From positions 1-64,000 of the forward strand of contig NZ_BTPU01000025.1 of NCBI RefSeq assembly GCF_036985595.1: a stretch of 64,000 nucleotides of DNA, given 5' to 3'. Below the pieces are notes generated by a model. The model was not told the origin of the DNA. It saw nothing but the letters and a program-made list of their open reading frames with translations, and searched no databases. Within the stretch, counting starts at the first letter, position 1. Every line of letters begins with the position of its first letter. This DNA comes from Vallitalea maricola (GTDB taxonomy: Bacteria > Bacillota > Clostridia > Lachnospirales > Vallitaleaceae). Positions 16,279 through 24,379 of this stretch are shown piece by piece. A program made the translations under genes and the position numbers.

Positions 16279-17034
16279 ATGAACACTTACAGAACATCCC
16301 AAATAGCAGATATCATAGGAATACATCCTAATACAGTTAGATTATATGAAGAATTAGGGCTTATCCCAAAACCAGAACGCCAATCAAATGGTTATCGAAT
16401 TTTCACTGATTTGCATATCGTTATTTTTAAGCTTGCTAGGACAGCGTTACAAATAGAAGTATTACAAAACGGTTTGCGAAAAAAGATAGTTACCATGATT
16501 AAGACAGCAGCTTCTGGAAACTTTGATTATGCCCTTACCCTCACACACGAATATTTATATCAAATACACCAAGAACAAGAAAATGCTGAGGAAGCCGTCA
16601 ACATTGTGAAACAACTATTATCTGGAAAACAGGATATAAAAATCTTGAAAATGAAAAGGAAAGAAGTATCAAAATATCTTGGTATCTCAATGGGGTCTCT
16701 AAGAAATTGGGAAATGAATGGATTATTATCCGTAAAACGAACAGAAAACGGTTATCGTATTTATACAAATAAAGATATAAAAAGATTAAAAATCATTCGC
16801 TCCCTACGCTGTGCCAACTATTCACTTGAAGCCATTCTACGTATGTTAAATGCATTATCCTACAATCCAGAGGTAAATATCGAAGAAGTACTTAATACCC
16901 CAAAAGCAACAGATGATATTATATCTGTATGTGATAAGCTTATTATTTCCTTACATGAAGCTGAAAACAATGCAAAAACCATTATTCAACAGTTAAACGA
17001 TATAAAAATTAGATTTGCATACCCTCCACTATAA
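16279..17034 (+). CDS. MerR-family regulator with two MerR DNA-binding domains
   Basis: This 251-residue protein has a first HTH at about 4-45 (RTSQIADIIGIHPNTVRLYEELGLI with the NGYRIF wing) and a second at about 130-170 (KEVSKYLGISMGSLRNWEMNGLL with NGYRIY). A helical region separates them and the C-terminus is helical. The duplicated domain in one chain is unusual, because most MerR proteins reach two sites by dimerising. I chose the ATG at 16279, with GAGGTGAT 4 nt upstream. It precedes the ABC exporter genes on the same strand and probably controls them in response to a drug or amphipathic compound. Confidence 0.88.
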   Translation: MNTYRTSQIADIIGIHPNTVRLYEELGLIPKPERQSNGYRIFTDLHIVIFKLARTALQIEVLQNGLRKKIVTMIKTAASGNFDYALTLTHEYLYQIHQEQENAEEAVNIVKQLLSGKQDIKILKMKRKEVSKYLGISMGSLRNWEMNGLLSVKRTENGYRIYTNKDIKRLKIIRSLRCANYSLEAILRMLNALSYNPEVNIEEVLNTPKATDDIISVCDKLIISLHEAENNAKTIIQQLNDIKIRFAYPPL

Positions 17035-17039
17035 CACCA
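17021..17039 (+). repeat. Direct repeat copy B at the merR stop
   Basis: ACCCTCCACTATAACACCA, one mismatch from copy A at 16214-16232. It contains the merR stop codon and the left arm of the following terminator. Confidence 0.7.
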
Positions 17040-17067
17040 ACCTTTGCATTGGTGTTATTCTTTTTTT
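17031..17067 (+). terminator. Terminator/attenuator between merR and the ABC genes
   Basis: AACACCAA and TTGGTGTT form an 8-bp stem followed by a T-run (ATTCTTTTTTT). It lies between the regulator and the exporter, so read-through or an internal promoter is needed for exporter expression. Confidence 0.8.
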
Positions 17068-17096
17068 GTAAAGTTCAACAAAAGGAGGATAAACAC

Positions 17097-17843
17097 ATGA
17101 AAGAAGCAATCAAAGTGAATCAGCTTTCTAAAGCCTATAATGAGTTGCCTGTGGTAAAAAACGTAAGTATATCAGTCAAAAAAGGGACAGTATTCGGTTT
17201 ACTTGGTGCCAATGGTGCGGGAAAAACAACAACTATTGAGTGCATTTTGGGTACAAAAAAATTTGATAGTGGAACAGTTTCCATTCTTGGGGTAGATCCA
17301 CAAAAGAATAGAAAAGAACTGTTCGAAAAGGTGGGTGTTCAATTTCAGGAAGCAAACTATCAGGATAGAATTACAGTGGGTGAGTTGTGCCAGGTCACAC
17401 AATCACTTTATAAAAAAACAGCAATCTACCATAACTTATTAAAAGAATTTGGAATCTTTGATAAGTTAAAAAGCCCAGTTAGTACATTATCAGGGGGCGA
17501 GCGGCAAAGACTTTTTATCATTCTTGCTCTTATACCAGAACCAGAAATAGTTTTTCTAGATGAATTGACCACTGGATTAGACGCTAGAGCCAGACGTGAT
17601 GTTTGGAAAATACTTTCCAGTTTAAAAACAAAAGGACTGACTATCTTGTTGACCTCTCATTTTATGGACGAGGTTGAAGCCTTATGTGATAGTATTTGTA
17701 TCTTAAAAAAGGGAGAAATAGTATTCTATGGAACTGTTAGTGAAGCAATTGCCCAAAGTCCTTGTGAAAAATTTGAGGATGCTTACCTTTGGTATACAGA
17801 TGAGGAGGATAAAGAATATGAAAACATTTCGAACAATGCTTAA
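17097..17843 (+). CDS. ABC transporter ATP-binding protein (drug-export type)
   Basis: This 248-residue ATPase has Walker A GANGAGKT (about 38-45), signature LSGGERQR (about 131-138) and Walker B IVFLDELTTGLD (about 150-161), then TSHFMDEVEALCDSI. These are marks of the CcmA/NatA-like group that pairs with ABC-2 permeases. AAGGAGG lies 8 nt before the ATG. Its end overlaps the permease start by 26 bp. The likely role is powering export of an antibiotic or other toxic compound; the substrate cannot be read from the sequence. Confidence 0.93.
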   Translation: MKEAIKVNQLSKAYNELPVVKNVSISVKKGTVFGLLGANGAGKTTTIECILGTKKFDSGTVSILGVDPQKNRKELFEKVGVQFQEANYQDRITVGELCQVTQSLYKKTAIYHNLLKEFGIFDKLKSPVSTLSGGERQRLFIILALIPEPEIVFLDELTTGLDARARRDVWKILSSLKTKGLTILLTSHFMDEVEALCDSICILKKGEIVFYGTVSEAIAQSPCEKFEDAYLWYTDEEDKEYENISNNA

Positions 17844-18561
17844 AACAGAATTAAAATTATCTCTGAGGGGAATGGATATGTTTATTTTTGCTATCTGTAT
17901 GCCCCTTGTTGTGTTAATAATTCTTGGTATCATATACGGAAACAAACCAGCTTTTGACGGTGCTGATTTTACTTTCCTAGAACAATCTTTCGGTGCACTT
18001 ATTACAATTTCCATATGTGCTGGTGGTGTTATGGGATTACCTCTTGTGGTATCAGATTACAGGAGCAAAAAAATTCTAAAACGTTTTCAAGTCACTCCAA
18101 TAAGTCCTACAATGATATTGTTAGTACAGGTAGTTATTTACACCCTATATTCAATTACCTCACTATTATTGATTTATTTGGCTGCAACATTATTCTTCGA
18201 TTTCAAGTTTAATGGTTCATGGCTACAGTTTTTTATTGGTTATATCTTGGTTATGTTATCTATGTTCAGTATTGGAATGATGGTAGGAGGAATTGCACCT
18301 AATGTAAAAAGCGCCAGTATAATTGCAAGCATTTTGTATTTTCCCATGCTTATTTTTTCAGGTGCTACCTTGCCATATGAAGTTATGCCTGAGGCACTTC
18401 AGAAAGTATCGGATATTTTACCTCTGACACAAGGAATAAAAATTCTAAAATCAACCTCTCTAGGTTTATCAACAGATACTACTGTCTTGCCAATAATTAT
18501 AATGGTTCTTATAGCTGTAATCTGTATCGCTATTTCAATTAAATTTTTTAGATGGGAATAG
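17818..18561 (+). CDS. ABC-2 type permease
   Basis: This 247-residue membrane protein has about six hydrophobic segments (for example MFIFAICMPLVVLIILGIIY near 19-38, ISICAGGVMGLPLVV near 64-78, and IIIMVLIAVICIAISI near the end). It has the FSGATLPYEVMPEALQKVSDILPLTQGIKIL motif typical of ABC-2 export permeases. The ATG follows GAGGAGG inside the end of the ATPase gene, so the two are coupled. It forms the channel of the exporter. Confidence 0.9.
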   Translation: MKTFRTMLKTELKLSLRGMDMFIFAICMPLVVLIILGIIYGNKPAFDGADFTFLEQSFGALITISICAGGVMGLPLVVSDYRSKKILKRFQVTPISPTMILLVQVVIYTLYSITSLLLIYLAATLFFDFKFNGSWLQFFIGYILVMLSMFSIGMMVGGIAPNVKSASIIASILYFPMLIFSGATLPYEVMPEALQKVSDILPLTQGIKILKSTSLGLSTDTTVLPIIIMVLIAVICIAISIKFFRWE

Positions 18562-18583
18562 TAAGATTTGATTAAGGATAGAT

Positions 18584-18611
18584 TTAAGCAGGGGCTTTTT
18601 CCTCTGCTTAA
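18584..18611. terminator. Hairpin between convergent genes
   Basis: TTAAGCAG and CTGCTTAA form a stem between the permease and regulator 2, which converge. It overlaps the regulator 2 stop. T-runs are weak on both sides. Confidence 0.5.
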
Positions 18612-19021
18612 CAAGCCATAATCCCATTTTCCAACTTTTTCTCGATTCTCTGTACTTGTCTAGCTGACATATATAATTTTTCAGCGGTCTGTTCTTGGGT
18701 CATACCTTTGACAATTCTATAATAAAAAACTCTCTCATTAGTTCCTTCTAACCCACCCATTATAGTATCTATCTTCTCTTTTTCCTTTATCAAACGGATA
18801 AGTTCTTCCTCATGCAGTAATATATGTGAATCCATTATCTTAATTTCCTTTAAGTAAGTCATGTATGATATTCTCTCATCCTTGACTTTTATAACACTTT
18901 GTTTTCCACTTTCTAATACATTTACAAGCAATTCCTTCTCTTTTTTATAAGATTCCAATCTTAATTCTATAACAGATATTCTTTTTAATAAATCCTCATA
19001 AGAGCCATATAAAATATTCAT
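18608..19021 (-). CDS. Tailocin regulator 2, sigma-region-4-like (candidate master activator)
   Basis: A 137-residue paralogue of regulator 1. The start MNILYGSYEDLLKRISVIE and the end RVFYYRIVKGMTQEQTAEKLYMSARQVQRIEKKLENG are conserved between them, with a longer coiled coil in the middle (about 18-95). GGAGGTTA precedes the ATG. Unlike regulator 1 it has no box promoter. It lies under a perfect sigma-A promoter carrying an ImmR-type operator (19198-19226), as PBSX xpf lies under Xre control. The inferred role is the switch that turns on box promoters once the repressor is lost. A structural analogy to DUF1492/ArpU-type phage regulators is possible. Confidence 0.82.
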   Translation of the reverse strand: MNILYGSYEDLLKRISVIELRLESYKKEKELLVNVLESGKQSVIKVKDERISYMTYLKEIKIMDSHILLHEEELIRLIKEKEKIDTIMGGLEGTNERVFYYRIVKGMTQEQTAEKLYMSARQVQRIEKKLENGIMAC

Positions 19022-19051
19022 TCATTAACCTCCAATTTGTTCTGATATTTC

Positions 19052-19129
19052 TTTATACTTAACTATTATTATAAGTTCAATATTCTAAAGGAAAATTATG
19101 ATTACTCAAAACGAGTAGTTAAGTATAAA
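19052..19129. repeat. 14-bp perfect inverted repeat in the regulator 2 leader
   Basis: TTTATACTTAACTA (19052-19065) is exactly complementary to 19116-19129, 50 bp apart. It flanks the operator at 19103-19117 and lies in the transcribed leader of regulator 2. It could be an RNA stem or a pair of protein sites. Confidence 0.7.
19103..19117. promoter_or_regulatory. Putative ImmR operator O1
   Basis: TACTC-AAAAC-GAGTA has 5-bp perfect arms. It lies 86 bp upstream of the regulator 2 start. A weak -10 (CATAAT) and weak -35 (CTTAAC) flank it with a 17-bp spacer on the minus strand, so it may mark a second, poorer promoter of the same design. Confidence 0.65.
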
Positions 19130-19179
19130 AAAATATATTTCATTAATTTTGTAATATAAAACGAGATAAGTACATTTAT

Positions 19180-19198
19180 TATTATTACCGTAATAATA
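19180..19198. promoter_or_regulatory. 19-bp palindrome at the regulator 2 transcription start
   Basis: TATTATTAC-C-GTAATAATA is a perfect palindrome with a single central base. It overlaps the last base of the -10 and the predicted start. Its sequence differs from the ImmR-type operators, so it may be the site of another regulator. Confidence 0.55.
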
Positions 19199-19226
19199 TT
19201 ATACTACTCATTATGAGTATTGTCAA
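19198..19226 (-). promoter_or_regulatory. Consensus promoter of regulator 2 with operator O2 in its spacer
   Basis: Minus-strand TTGACA (19226-19221), 17 bp, TATAAT (19203-19198): both hexamers are perfect. The spacer contains TACTCAT-T-ATGAGTA (19205-19219), a perfect 15-bp palindrome. A protein bound there would block RNA polymerase directly. Confidence 0.88.
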
Positions 19227-19255
19227 TGAACAATTTGACAATTTTATGATTAATT

Positions 19256-19270
19256 TACTCAAAATGCGTA
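19256..19270. promoter_or_regulatory. Putative ImmR operator O3
   Basis: TACTC-AAAAT-GCGTA, one mismatch between arms. It lies 30 bp upstream of the -35 of the regulator 2 promoter. TTGACT (19275-19270) beside it suggests a degenerate tandem promoter without a good -10. Confidence 0.6.
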
Positions 19271-19332
19271 GTCAAATTTATAGAATAGCCTTGATAATAC
19301 TACAAACAAAGAAATACCTATGTTAACCATAA

Positions 19333-20244
19333 TTACTTAGGTTTATTATGGTTAACATAAATATATTTATTATCATTATATTGCTTATCTATCAGTTTAA
19401 ATAGTTGATTAGATGCTAATACAGCTTTCTTTTTATTACTGAATACAACTGTTCTTATATCTTTATCCAGTAAATAATCACTGCCGCATATGGATATAAC
19501 ACAGATATTCTTATTATCAATGAATCTGGAAGCCATATCGCCAATAAATTCATTTATAATTATACCTTTTTTATCCTTATTTTTCTCAAGGAAACATTCT
19601 AATTCTTTTACAGAATCCATTTCATGGATAAGTTCCTTATTAAAATCATCTCTGATATATTCCATAATTCTCTTATCATTAAATCTACTGGTCACAAGAA
19701 AGATTTCTTCTCTATTATATGTCTTTTTTATAGATGCTATTGCCTTAGAAAAGTTCCAAGTAATCTTATGAAAATATCTATCTTCAATTAAACTGTCAAC
19801 TATTATCATGGGTGCGGATATTTTAGTTGATAGTTTATAGAATATATCTCCCCTTACATTAATTAAAAATACACCTTCTAAAACTCTCTTTGATATAATG
19901 TCAATTTCAGGTTTTGTAACGCTGATAGTACTTACAATAACATCATAGTTATTCCTTCTCATTACTTTTTCCAGCTCTCTCACCAAATCTGTATATAAGA
20001 ATTTTTCCCAAGGGTCTTCCTTTTCACTAGTAATGATTAGTATACCTATAAGAGAAGATTTTTTATTGGCAAGAGTCCTGGCAGCTATGTTAGGAACATA
20101 GTTCAATTCATAAGCCACTTCCAGGATTTTCTCTCTTGTTTTAAGACTAATCTTCTGATCAGTTCTGTTATTAAGTACATAAGAAACTGATGCTACTGAC
20201 ACGCCAGCATGGTCAGCAATATCTTTCAGCGTAACCTTTTTCAT
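19333..20244 (-). CDS. LacI-family repressor of the maltodextrin operon
   Basis: This 303-residue protein has the LacI HTH at about 4-25 (VTLKDIADHAGVSVASVSYVLN) and the hinge helix (about 47-60, VPNIAARTLANKKS). A sugar-binding domain follows that is somewhat shorter than the usual 330-340 residues. It is the last gene of the maltodextrin cluster and probably binds CG-centred palindromes upstream of the binding-protein gene (28671-28686, 28729-28740). The inducer is inferred to be maltose or a maltodextrin from the operon content. Confidence 0.88.
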   Translation of the reverse strand: MKKVTLKDIADHAGVSVASVSYVLNNRTDQKISLKTREKILEVAYELNYVPNIAARTLANKKSSLIGILIITSEKEDPWEKFLYTDLVRELEKVMRRNNYDVIVSTISVTKPEIDIISKRVLEGVFLINVRGDIFYKLSTKISAPMIIVDSLIEDRYFHKITWNFSKAIASIKKTYNREEIFLVTSRFNDKRIMEYIRDDFNKELIHEMDSVKELECFLEKNKDKKGIIINEFIGDMASRFIDNKNICVISICGSDYLLDKDIRTVVFSNKKKAVLASNQLFKLIDKQYNDNKYIYVNHNKPK

Positions 20245-20375
20245 TATATCACCTTTATCTGTTGGATTAATTATATTTAGATTATATTATTTAATTCAAC
20301 ATATTTCCTTATTTATTATAAAAATTATTTCATATATTATACTATATAATAATTAAAACACAAATAAATATATTA

Positions 20376-22238
20376 TTAAACCCTTAAAATTAAAAATGAA
20401 TTTTCTTTCATTACAACTTCATAAGATAGATTCATTTCCTGTTGGTTATAGATATCTTCTACCTTTTTATTCATAAGTTGTTCTGGTAATGTAATATTAA
20501 GCTCTTGGTTACTATTATTCATGATGATATATAATTCTTGTTCATCACTTACCTTTTTGTAGATTAGATATTCTTTTTCATTATCGTAATCAACCCATCT
20601 AAGTTCTGTACTATTAAAAGCTTTATAAGTATTTCTAAGGTTAATTAATGTCTTAAGATGATTTTTTATCTTATCATTGTGTTTATTATTATCCCAAACC
20701 ATACACTTCCTGTTGTTAGGGTCAGTATTTCCATTTACTCCTACTTCACTTCCATAGTAGATACTTGGAGTCCCTGGGAATGTAAATTGGAATAAATATG
20801 CTAGATTTGTTTTATCAGCATTTTCATAGCAGACTGTCAAAATCCTCTCTGTATCATGGCTGTCTACTAGATTAAACATATTTTTCAATATATTTTTAGG
20901 ATATGTAGTTAGTACTCTATTAACTGATTCTATAAAATGAGATGGTTTTATATGTACATTATTATTTTTCCCAAAAAAGGACCAAATAGGCATTAATAGG
21001 TCATAATTCATAGTTGAATCAAATTGTCCTGAATGTAACCATGGGAAGGCTTCATCCCAATTTTCTCCGATAATTACAACGTCTTTTTTTACACCTTTTA
21101 CTTCTTTTCTGAATTCTCTCCAGAATTCATGAGATACTTCATTGGATACATCTAATCGCCATCCATCTATATCGTATTCTTCTATCCAATATTTGGCTGC
21201 TCCCAATAGATGCTCTTTAACTATTTCATTATCTGTATTCCATTTTGGCATTCTAGGTGTAAAACCAAAAGTAGCATAATTAAAGTTGACCAAATTTTCA
21301 TATGTCATATTATCTATATCTGGATCATTATTATCATCTAGAGGGAAATTGACAACAGAATCTCCATTTATATAGAAGCAGTCATAATATTTGGAGTCTC
21401 TTCCTTTTTTAACAACATCCTGCCAATAAGGATGTCTCCATCCACAGTGATTAAATACTGCATCAAGCATTATTCTAATCCCTCTTTTGTGAGCTTCCTG
21501 TACTAGTTCTTTAAAGGTATCATTAGTCCCAAAATGAGAGTCAATTTTATAATAATCTTCTATATCGTATTTGTGACTAGAAGGAGATTGGAATATTGGT
21601 GTAAAATAAATTCCTGTGAATCCCATTTCTTTTATATAATCTAATTTGTTGATGACACCTCTTAAGTCTCCGCCAAAAAACATATCATTGGTAACATTAT
21701 CAATGCTTCCCCATTCTAATACATTCTCATCGTTGATGGATGAATCACCATTACAAAATCTTTCAGTAAAAATCTGATACCATGTAGTATCCGCCACCCA
21801 CTCAGGAGCATCATAAATGTCTTCATGATTCACATAAGGGAAATTGAAGAAATTTTCCAAGTTATATATTCTTTTCTTATCGTCAACAATATTCAAATCA
21901 ATAATTTCCCTGCTGCCAAAAATTACTTTTGTATCTTTATTTTTAATCAGGAAGGCATATTTAGCTCTTTTCCATTTTGGTTTAATCTCACAGAACCAAT
22001 AGTCATGGATACCTGTTGAATATTCTTTTAACATAGGTATACCTAATGAACTATCTGCCTTCCATTCACTTATATTAACTTCATCTTCTTTTGGACCATA
22101 GTGGAATGGGTCTCCATATATTAATTTTATTTCATCTACTTCATCTTTTCCTGTTCGAATTTTTATATGAACCGTTTCTTTATCATATGCATATGCATAT
22201 TTACTTTTCGCTTCATGATAGATTGCTGCAATATTCAT
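20376..22238 (-). CDS. Cytoplasmic maltodextrin-degrading GH13 enzyme (neopullulanase/cyclomaltodextrinase type)
   Basis: This 620-residue enzyme has no signal peptide. An N-terminal CBM34-like beta domain (about 1-125, YAYAYDKETVHIKIRTGKDEV) precedes the GH13 barrel (about 140-520). Conserved blocks visible: GWRLDVSNE (nucleophile), VIIGENWDE (acid/base) and VDSHDTER. The N-terminal domain and short C-domain are typical of the GH13_20 group, which splits imported cyclodextrins, maltodextrins or pullulan fragments and works as a dimer. It lies directly after the transporter ATPase gene in the operon. Confidence 0.92.
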   Translation of the reverse strand: MNIAAIYHEAKSKYAYAYDKETVHIKIRTGKDEVDEIKLIYGDPFHYGPKEDEVNISEWKADSSLGIPMLKEYSTGIHDYWFCEIKPKWKRAKYAFLIKNKDTKVIFGSREIIDLNIVDDKKRIYNLENFFNFPYVNHEDIYDAPEWVADTTWYQIFTERFCNGDSSINDENVLEWGSIDNVTNDMFFGGDLRGVINKLDYIKEMGFTGIYFTPIFQSPSSHKYDIEDYYKIDSHFGTNDTFKELVQEAHKRGIRIMLDAVFNHCGWRHPYWQDVVKKGRDSKYYDCFYINGDSVVNFPLDDNNDPDIDNMTYENLVNFNYATFGFTPRMPKWNTDNEIVKEHLLGAAKYWIEEYDIDGWRLDVSNEVSHEFWREFRKEVKGVKKDVVIIGENWDEAFPWLHSGQFDSTMNYDLLMPIWSFFGKNNNVHIKPSHFIESVNRVLTTYPKNILKNMFNLVDSHDTERILTVCYENADKTNLAYLFQFTFPGTPSIYYGSEVGVNGNTDPNNRKCMVWDNNKHNDKIKNHLKTLINLRNTYKAFNSTELRWVDYDNEKEYLIYKKVSDEQELYIIMNNSNQELNITLPEQLMNKKVEDIYNQQEMNLSYEVVMKENSFLILRV

Positions 22239-22357
22239 TATGTTTTCCTCCTGATGCTCTTAATCAATTTCTTTTAAATTGTTTTTATATTGTTATTTTG
22301 ACAAAGCCTGATTATTTTCCTATAATAATCTAGTCAATTCAGATATTATTCTCTTTT

Positions 22358-23443
22358 TTAATTAATTCTGATCTCCGTTTCTGTATCAAAAAAGTGTATT
22401 GCAGATAGATCAAAACCAAATGAGTGACGTTCCCCTTCATTGTATACATGATGTCCTGGTGTAGAAATAATGATATCTTTATCAGTCTTAGTTTTGGTAT
22501 AGAGTATCTTTTCTTTTCCCAGCATTTCAATAACATCAATGGTACATTCAAAAGTATCTTCTAATCCCTTACCACTGGTGAATCTTTCAGGTCTAAGTCC
22601 AACAGTCACTGATTTATTTTCATATGGTTTCAGAAATTCTAAGTCATCATTATTTGGTTTTATCTTTATGACTTTATCATCTGAGATAAACATACCATTT
22701 GACATTTTACCTTTGATGAGGTTCATGGTTGGTGAACCAATGAATTTTGCTACAAATATATTGTGAGGTTTGTTATAAAACTCCTCTGGTTTTCCTGCCT
22801 GCTGTATTTTTCCATCATTCATAAGCACAATCTTGGTAGCCATGGTCATTGCTTCAGTTTGGTCATGGGTTACATAGATGGATGTTGTACCCAAGGTCTT
22901 ATGTAAACGTACAAGTTCGACTCTCATATGTTCTCTTAATTTTGCATCAAGATTGGATAATGGTTCATCCATTAAAAATACGCTTGGTTTTCTAACCATT
23001 GCACGTCCCAATGCAACACGCTGTCTTTGTCCTCCTGATATATCAGATGGCTTGGAATATAGATAATCTTTTATTTGAAGTACTTCAGCAGCTTCCATAA
23101 CTCTATCATGTATAACTTTTTTCCTCTCTTTTCTCATAGATAATGAAAAAGCCATATTTTCATAGACAGTCATATGAGGATATAATGCGTATGATTGGAA
23201 TACCATTGCAATATCCCTGTCTTTTGGTGCCACTTTATTGACTCTCAAGCCATCAAATAAAAGGTCTCCTTCAGTAATAGAATTTAATCCTGCAACCATT
23301 CTAAGTAGTGTGGTTTTTCCACAGCCAGACGGTCCTAGAATTACACAGAATTCTTTATCTTCTATATCCAGATTAATATTTCTTAACGTAAAATCTTCTC
23401 TACCTTCATACTTTTTACCAATGTTTTTAAATTTTACTTTCAT
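22358..23443 (-). CDS. msmX: Sugar ABC transporter ATPase, MsmX/UgpC type
   Basis: This 361-residue ATPase has Walker A GPSGCGKT (about 38-45), Q-loop, signature ISGGQRQR (about 135-142), Walker B VFLMDEPLSNLDAKLR and a C-terminal OB-like regulatory region (about 240-360). It couples ATP hydrolysis to the MalFG permeases encoded next to it. In Bacillota such ATPases can serve several sugar transporters; here it sits inside the maltodextrin operon. Confidence 0.93.
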   Translation of the reverse strand: MKVKFKNIGKKYEGREDFTLRNINLDIEDKEFCVILGPSGCGKTTLLRMVAGLNSITEGDLLFDGLRVNKVAPKDRDIAMVFQSYALYPHMTVYENMAFSLSMRKERKKVIHDRVMEAAEVLQIKDYLYSKPSDISGGQRQRVALGRAMVRKPSVFLMDEPLSNLDAKLREHMRVELVRLHKTLGTTSIYVTHDQTEAMTMATKIVLMNDGKIQQAGKPEEFYNKPHNIFVAKFIGSPTMNLIKGKMSNGMFISDDKVIKIKPNNDDLEFLKPYENKSVTVGLRPERFTSGKGLEDTFECTIDVIEMLGKEKILYTKTKTDKDIIISTPGHHVYNEGERHSFGFDLSAIHFFDTETEIRIN

Positions 23444-23485
23444 AATGCCTCCTGTTTATATGTATAAAATTAATACAATATATAA

Positions 23486-24379
23486 TCAACCTTTTACCGA
23501 ACCTTTTGATAAACCTGATACTAATTGCTTTTGTAGAAGCGTAAACATAATAACAATAGGTACTGCTGTCAACAACCCTCCAGCTGCAAAAGCTGGTTGA
23601 TTAAGTGTTCTAAAATCATTAATAAGAGTAAATAAGCCAGCAGCCAATGTATAGGATTCCGGGCTTGTCAACAATACTTTTGGTAATAGATAGTCCATAA
23701 AAGGGCCGATGAATGACCATAAGGCTATAATTGCTAACATAGGTCTTGCAATAGGCATTATAATCAATCTATATACTTTCATATTGGAGCACCCATCAAT
23801 CTTAGCTGCATCGTCCAACTCTGAAGATATTGAATCAAGATAACCTTTTAGTATAAATGTATTTCCTGCAATACCCCCACCAGAGTAAATGAGTATTAAC
23901 ATCATTTGTCTAGAAAATGATGGAATAACTGAGGAAATAATAGAGTGCATAGTAAAATATGCTGTAATCCCTGCAAAAGCAGGAATGGTTTGAATTAACA
24001 TAATAGTCATTAAAGAGGCTTTTCTCCCTTTGAATCTATACCTTGAGTAAGCGAATCCAGTGAAAGAAACTATAATCAATGTTAGGATTGCACTTGTGAT
24101 AGCTATAAAAATAGTATTGACTACCCATCTTAGATACAAAGTCTCTTCAAATAAATATTTAAAGTGTTTGATAGAAAAATTAAAATCTCTGTTCAGCATT
24201 AGATACTGTCCTTGAGCACCATTGAATGCTGATACAACCATTTGATACAAAGGCCATAAAATGGCTAATGACCAAAAAAGTAATACTATGTAAGAGAAAA
24301 ATATTCCTATTTTACCCATTAATGTTAAAGGTTGTTTATCCGATAGATATAAATCACTTTTTTTCTTGAACATTCCCAT
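23486..24379 (-). CDS. malG: Maltodextrin ABC permease, MalG type
   Basis: A 297-residue membrane protein with six predicted transmembrane helices (first about 25-50, IGIFFSYIVLLFWSLAILWPLY). The EAA loop (about 195-215, SSELDDAAKIDGCSNMKVYRLIIMPIARPML) contacts the ATPase. Its start overlaps the malF stop by one base (ATG/TAA sharing), so the two subunits are co-translated. The length is normal for MalG. Confidence 0.93.
   Translation of the reverse strand: MGMFKKKSDLYLSDKQPLTLMGKIGIFFSYIVLLFWSLAILWPLYQMVVSAFNGAQGQYLMLNRDFNFSIKHFKYLFEETLYLRWVVNTIFIAITSAILTLIIVSFTGFAYSRYRFKGRKASLMTIMLIQTIPAFAGITAYFTMHSIISSVIPSFSRQMMLILIYSGGGIAGNTFILKGYLDSISSELDDAAKIDGCSNMKVYRLIIMPIARPMLAIIALWSFIGPFMDYLLPKVLLTSPESYTLAAGLFTLINDFRTLNQPAFAAGGLLTAVPIVIMFTLLQKQLVSGLSKGSVKG

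Larger units (their letters stand above)
4041..19021 (-). mobile_element. Headless phage-tail module (PBSX/diffocin-like tailocin)
   Basis: A continuous minus-strand set of contractile-tail genes in canonical order: tail terminator, sheath, tube, chaperone with frameshift, tape measure, LysM protein, hub, DUF2577, DUF2634, baseplate J, DUF2313, fibre, accessory proteins, XhlA and holin. Two sigma-like regulators lie upstream. No terminase, portal, scaffold, capsid, integrase or replication gene is present between the regulators and the tail genes, which is the mark of a domesticated phage-tail-like bacteriocin. The MerR/ABC cassette (16279-18561) is an opposite-strand passenger. I see no endolysin. 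Confidence 0.85.

Noticed and set aside
4041..19021. Complete prophage
   Set aside because: No integrase, terminase, portal, capsid or replication genes, and no attachment-site repeats seen; a headless tail cluster explains the content.
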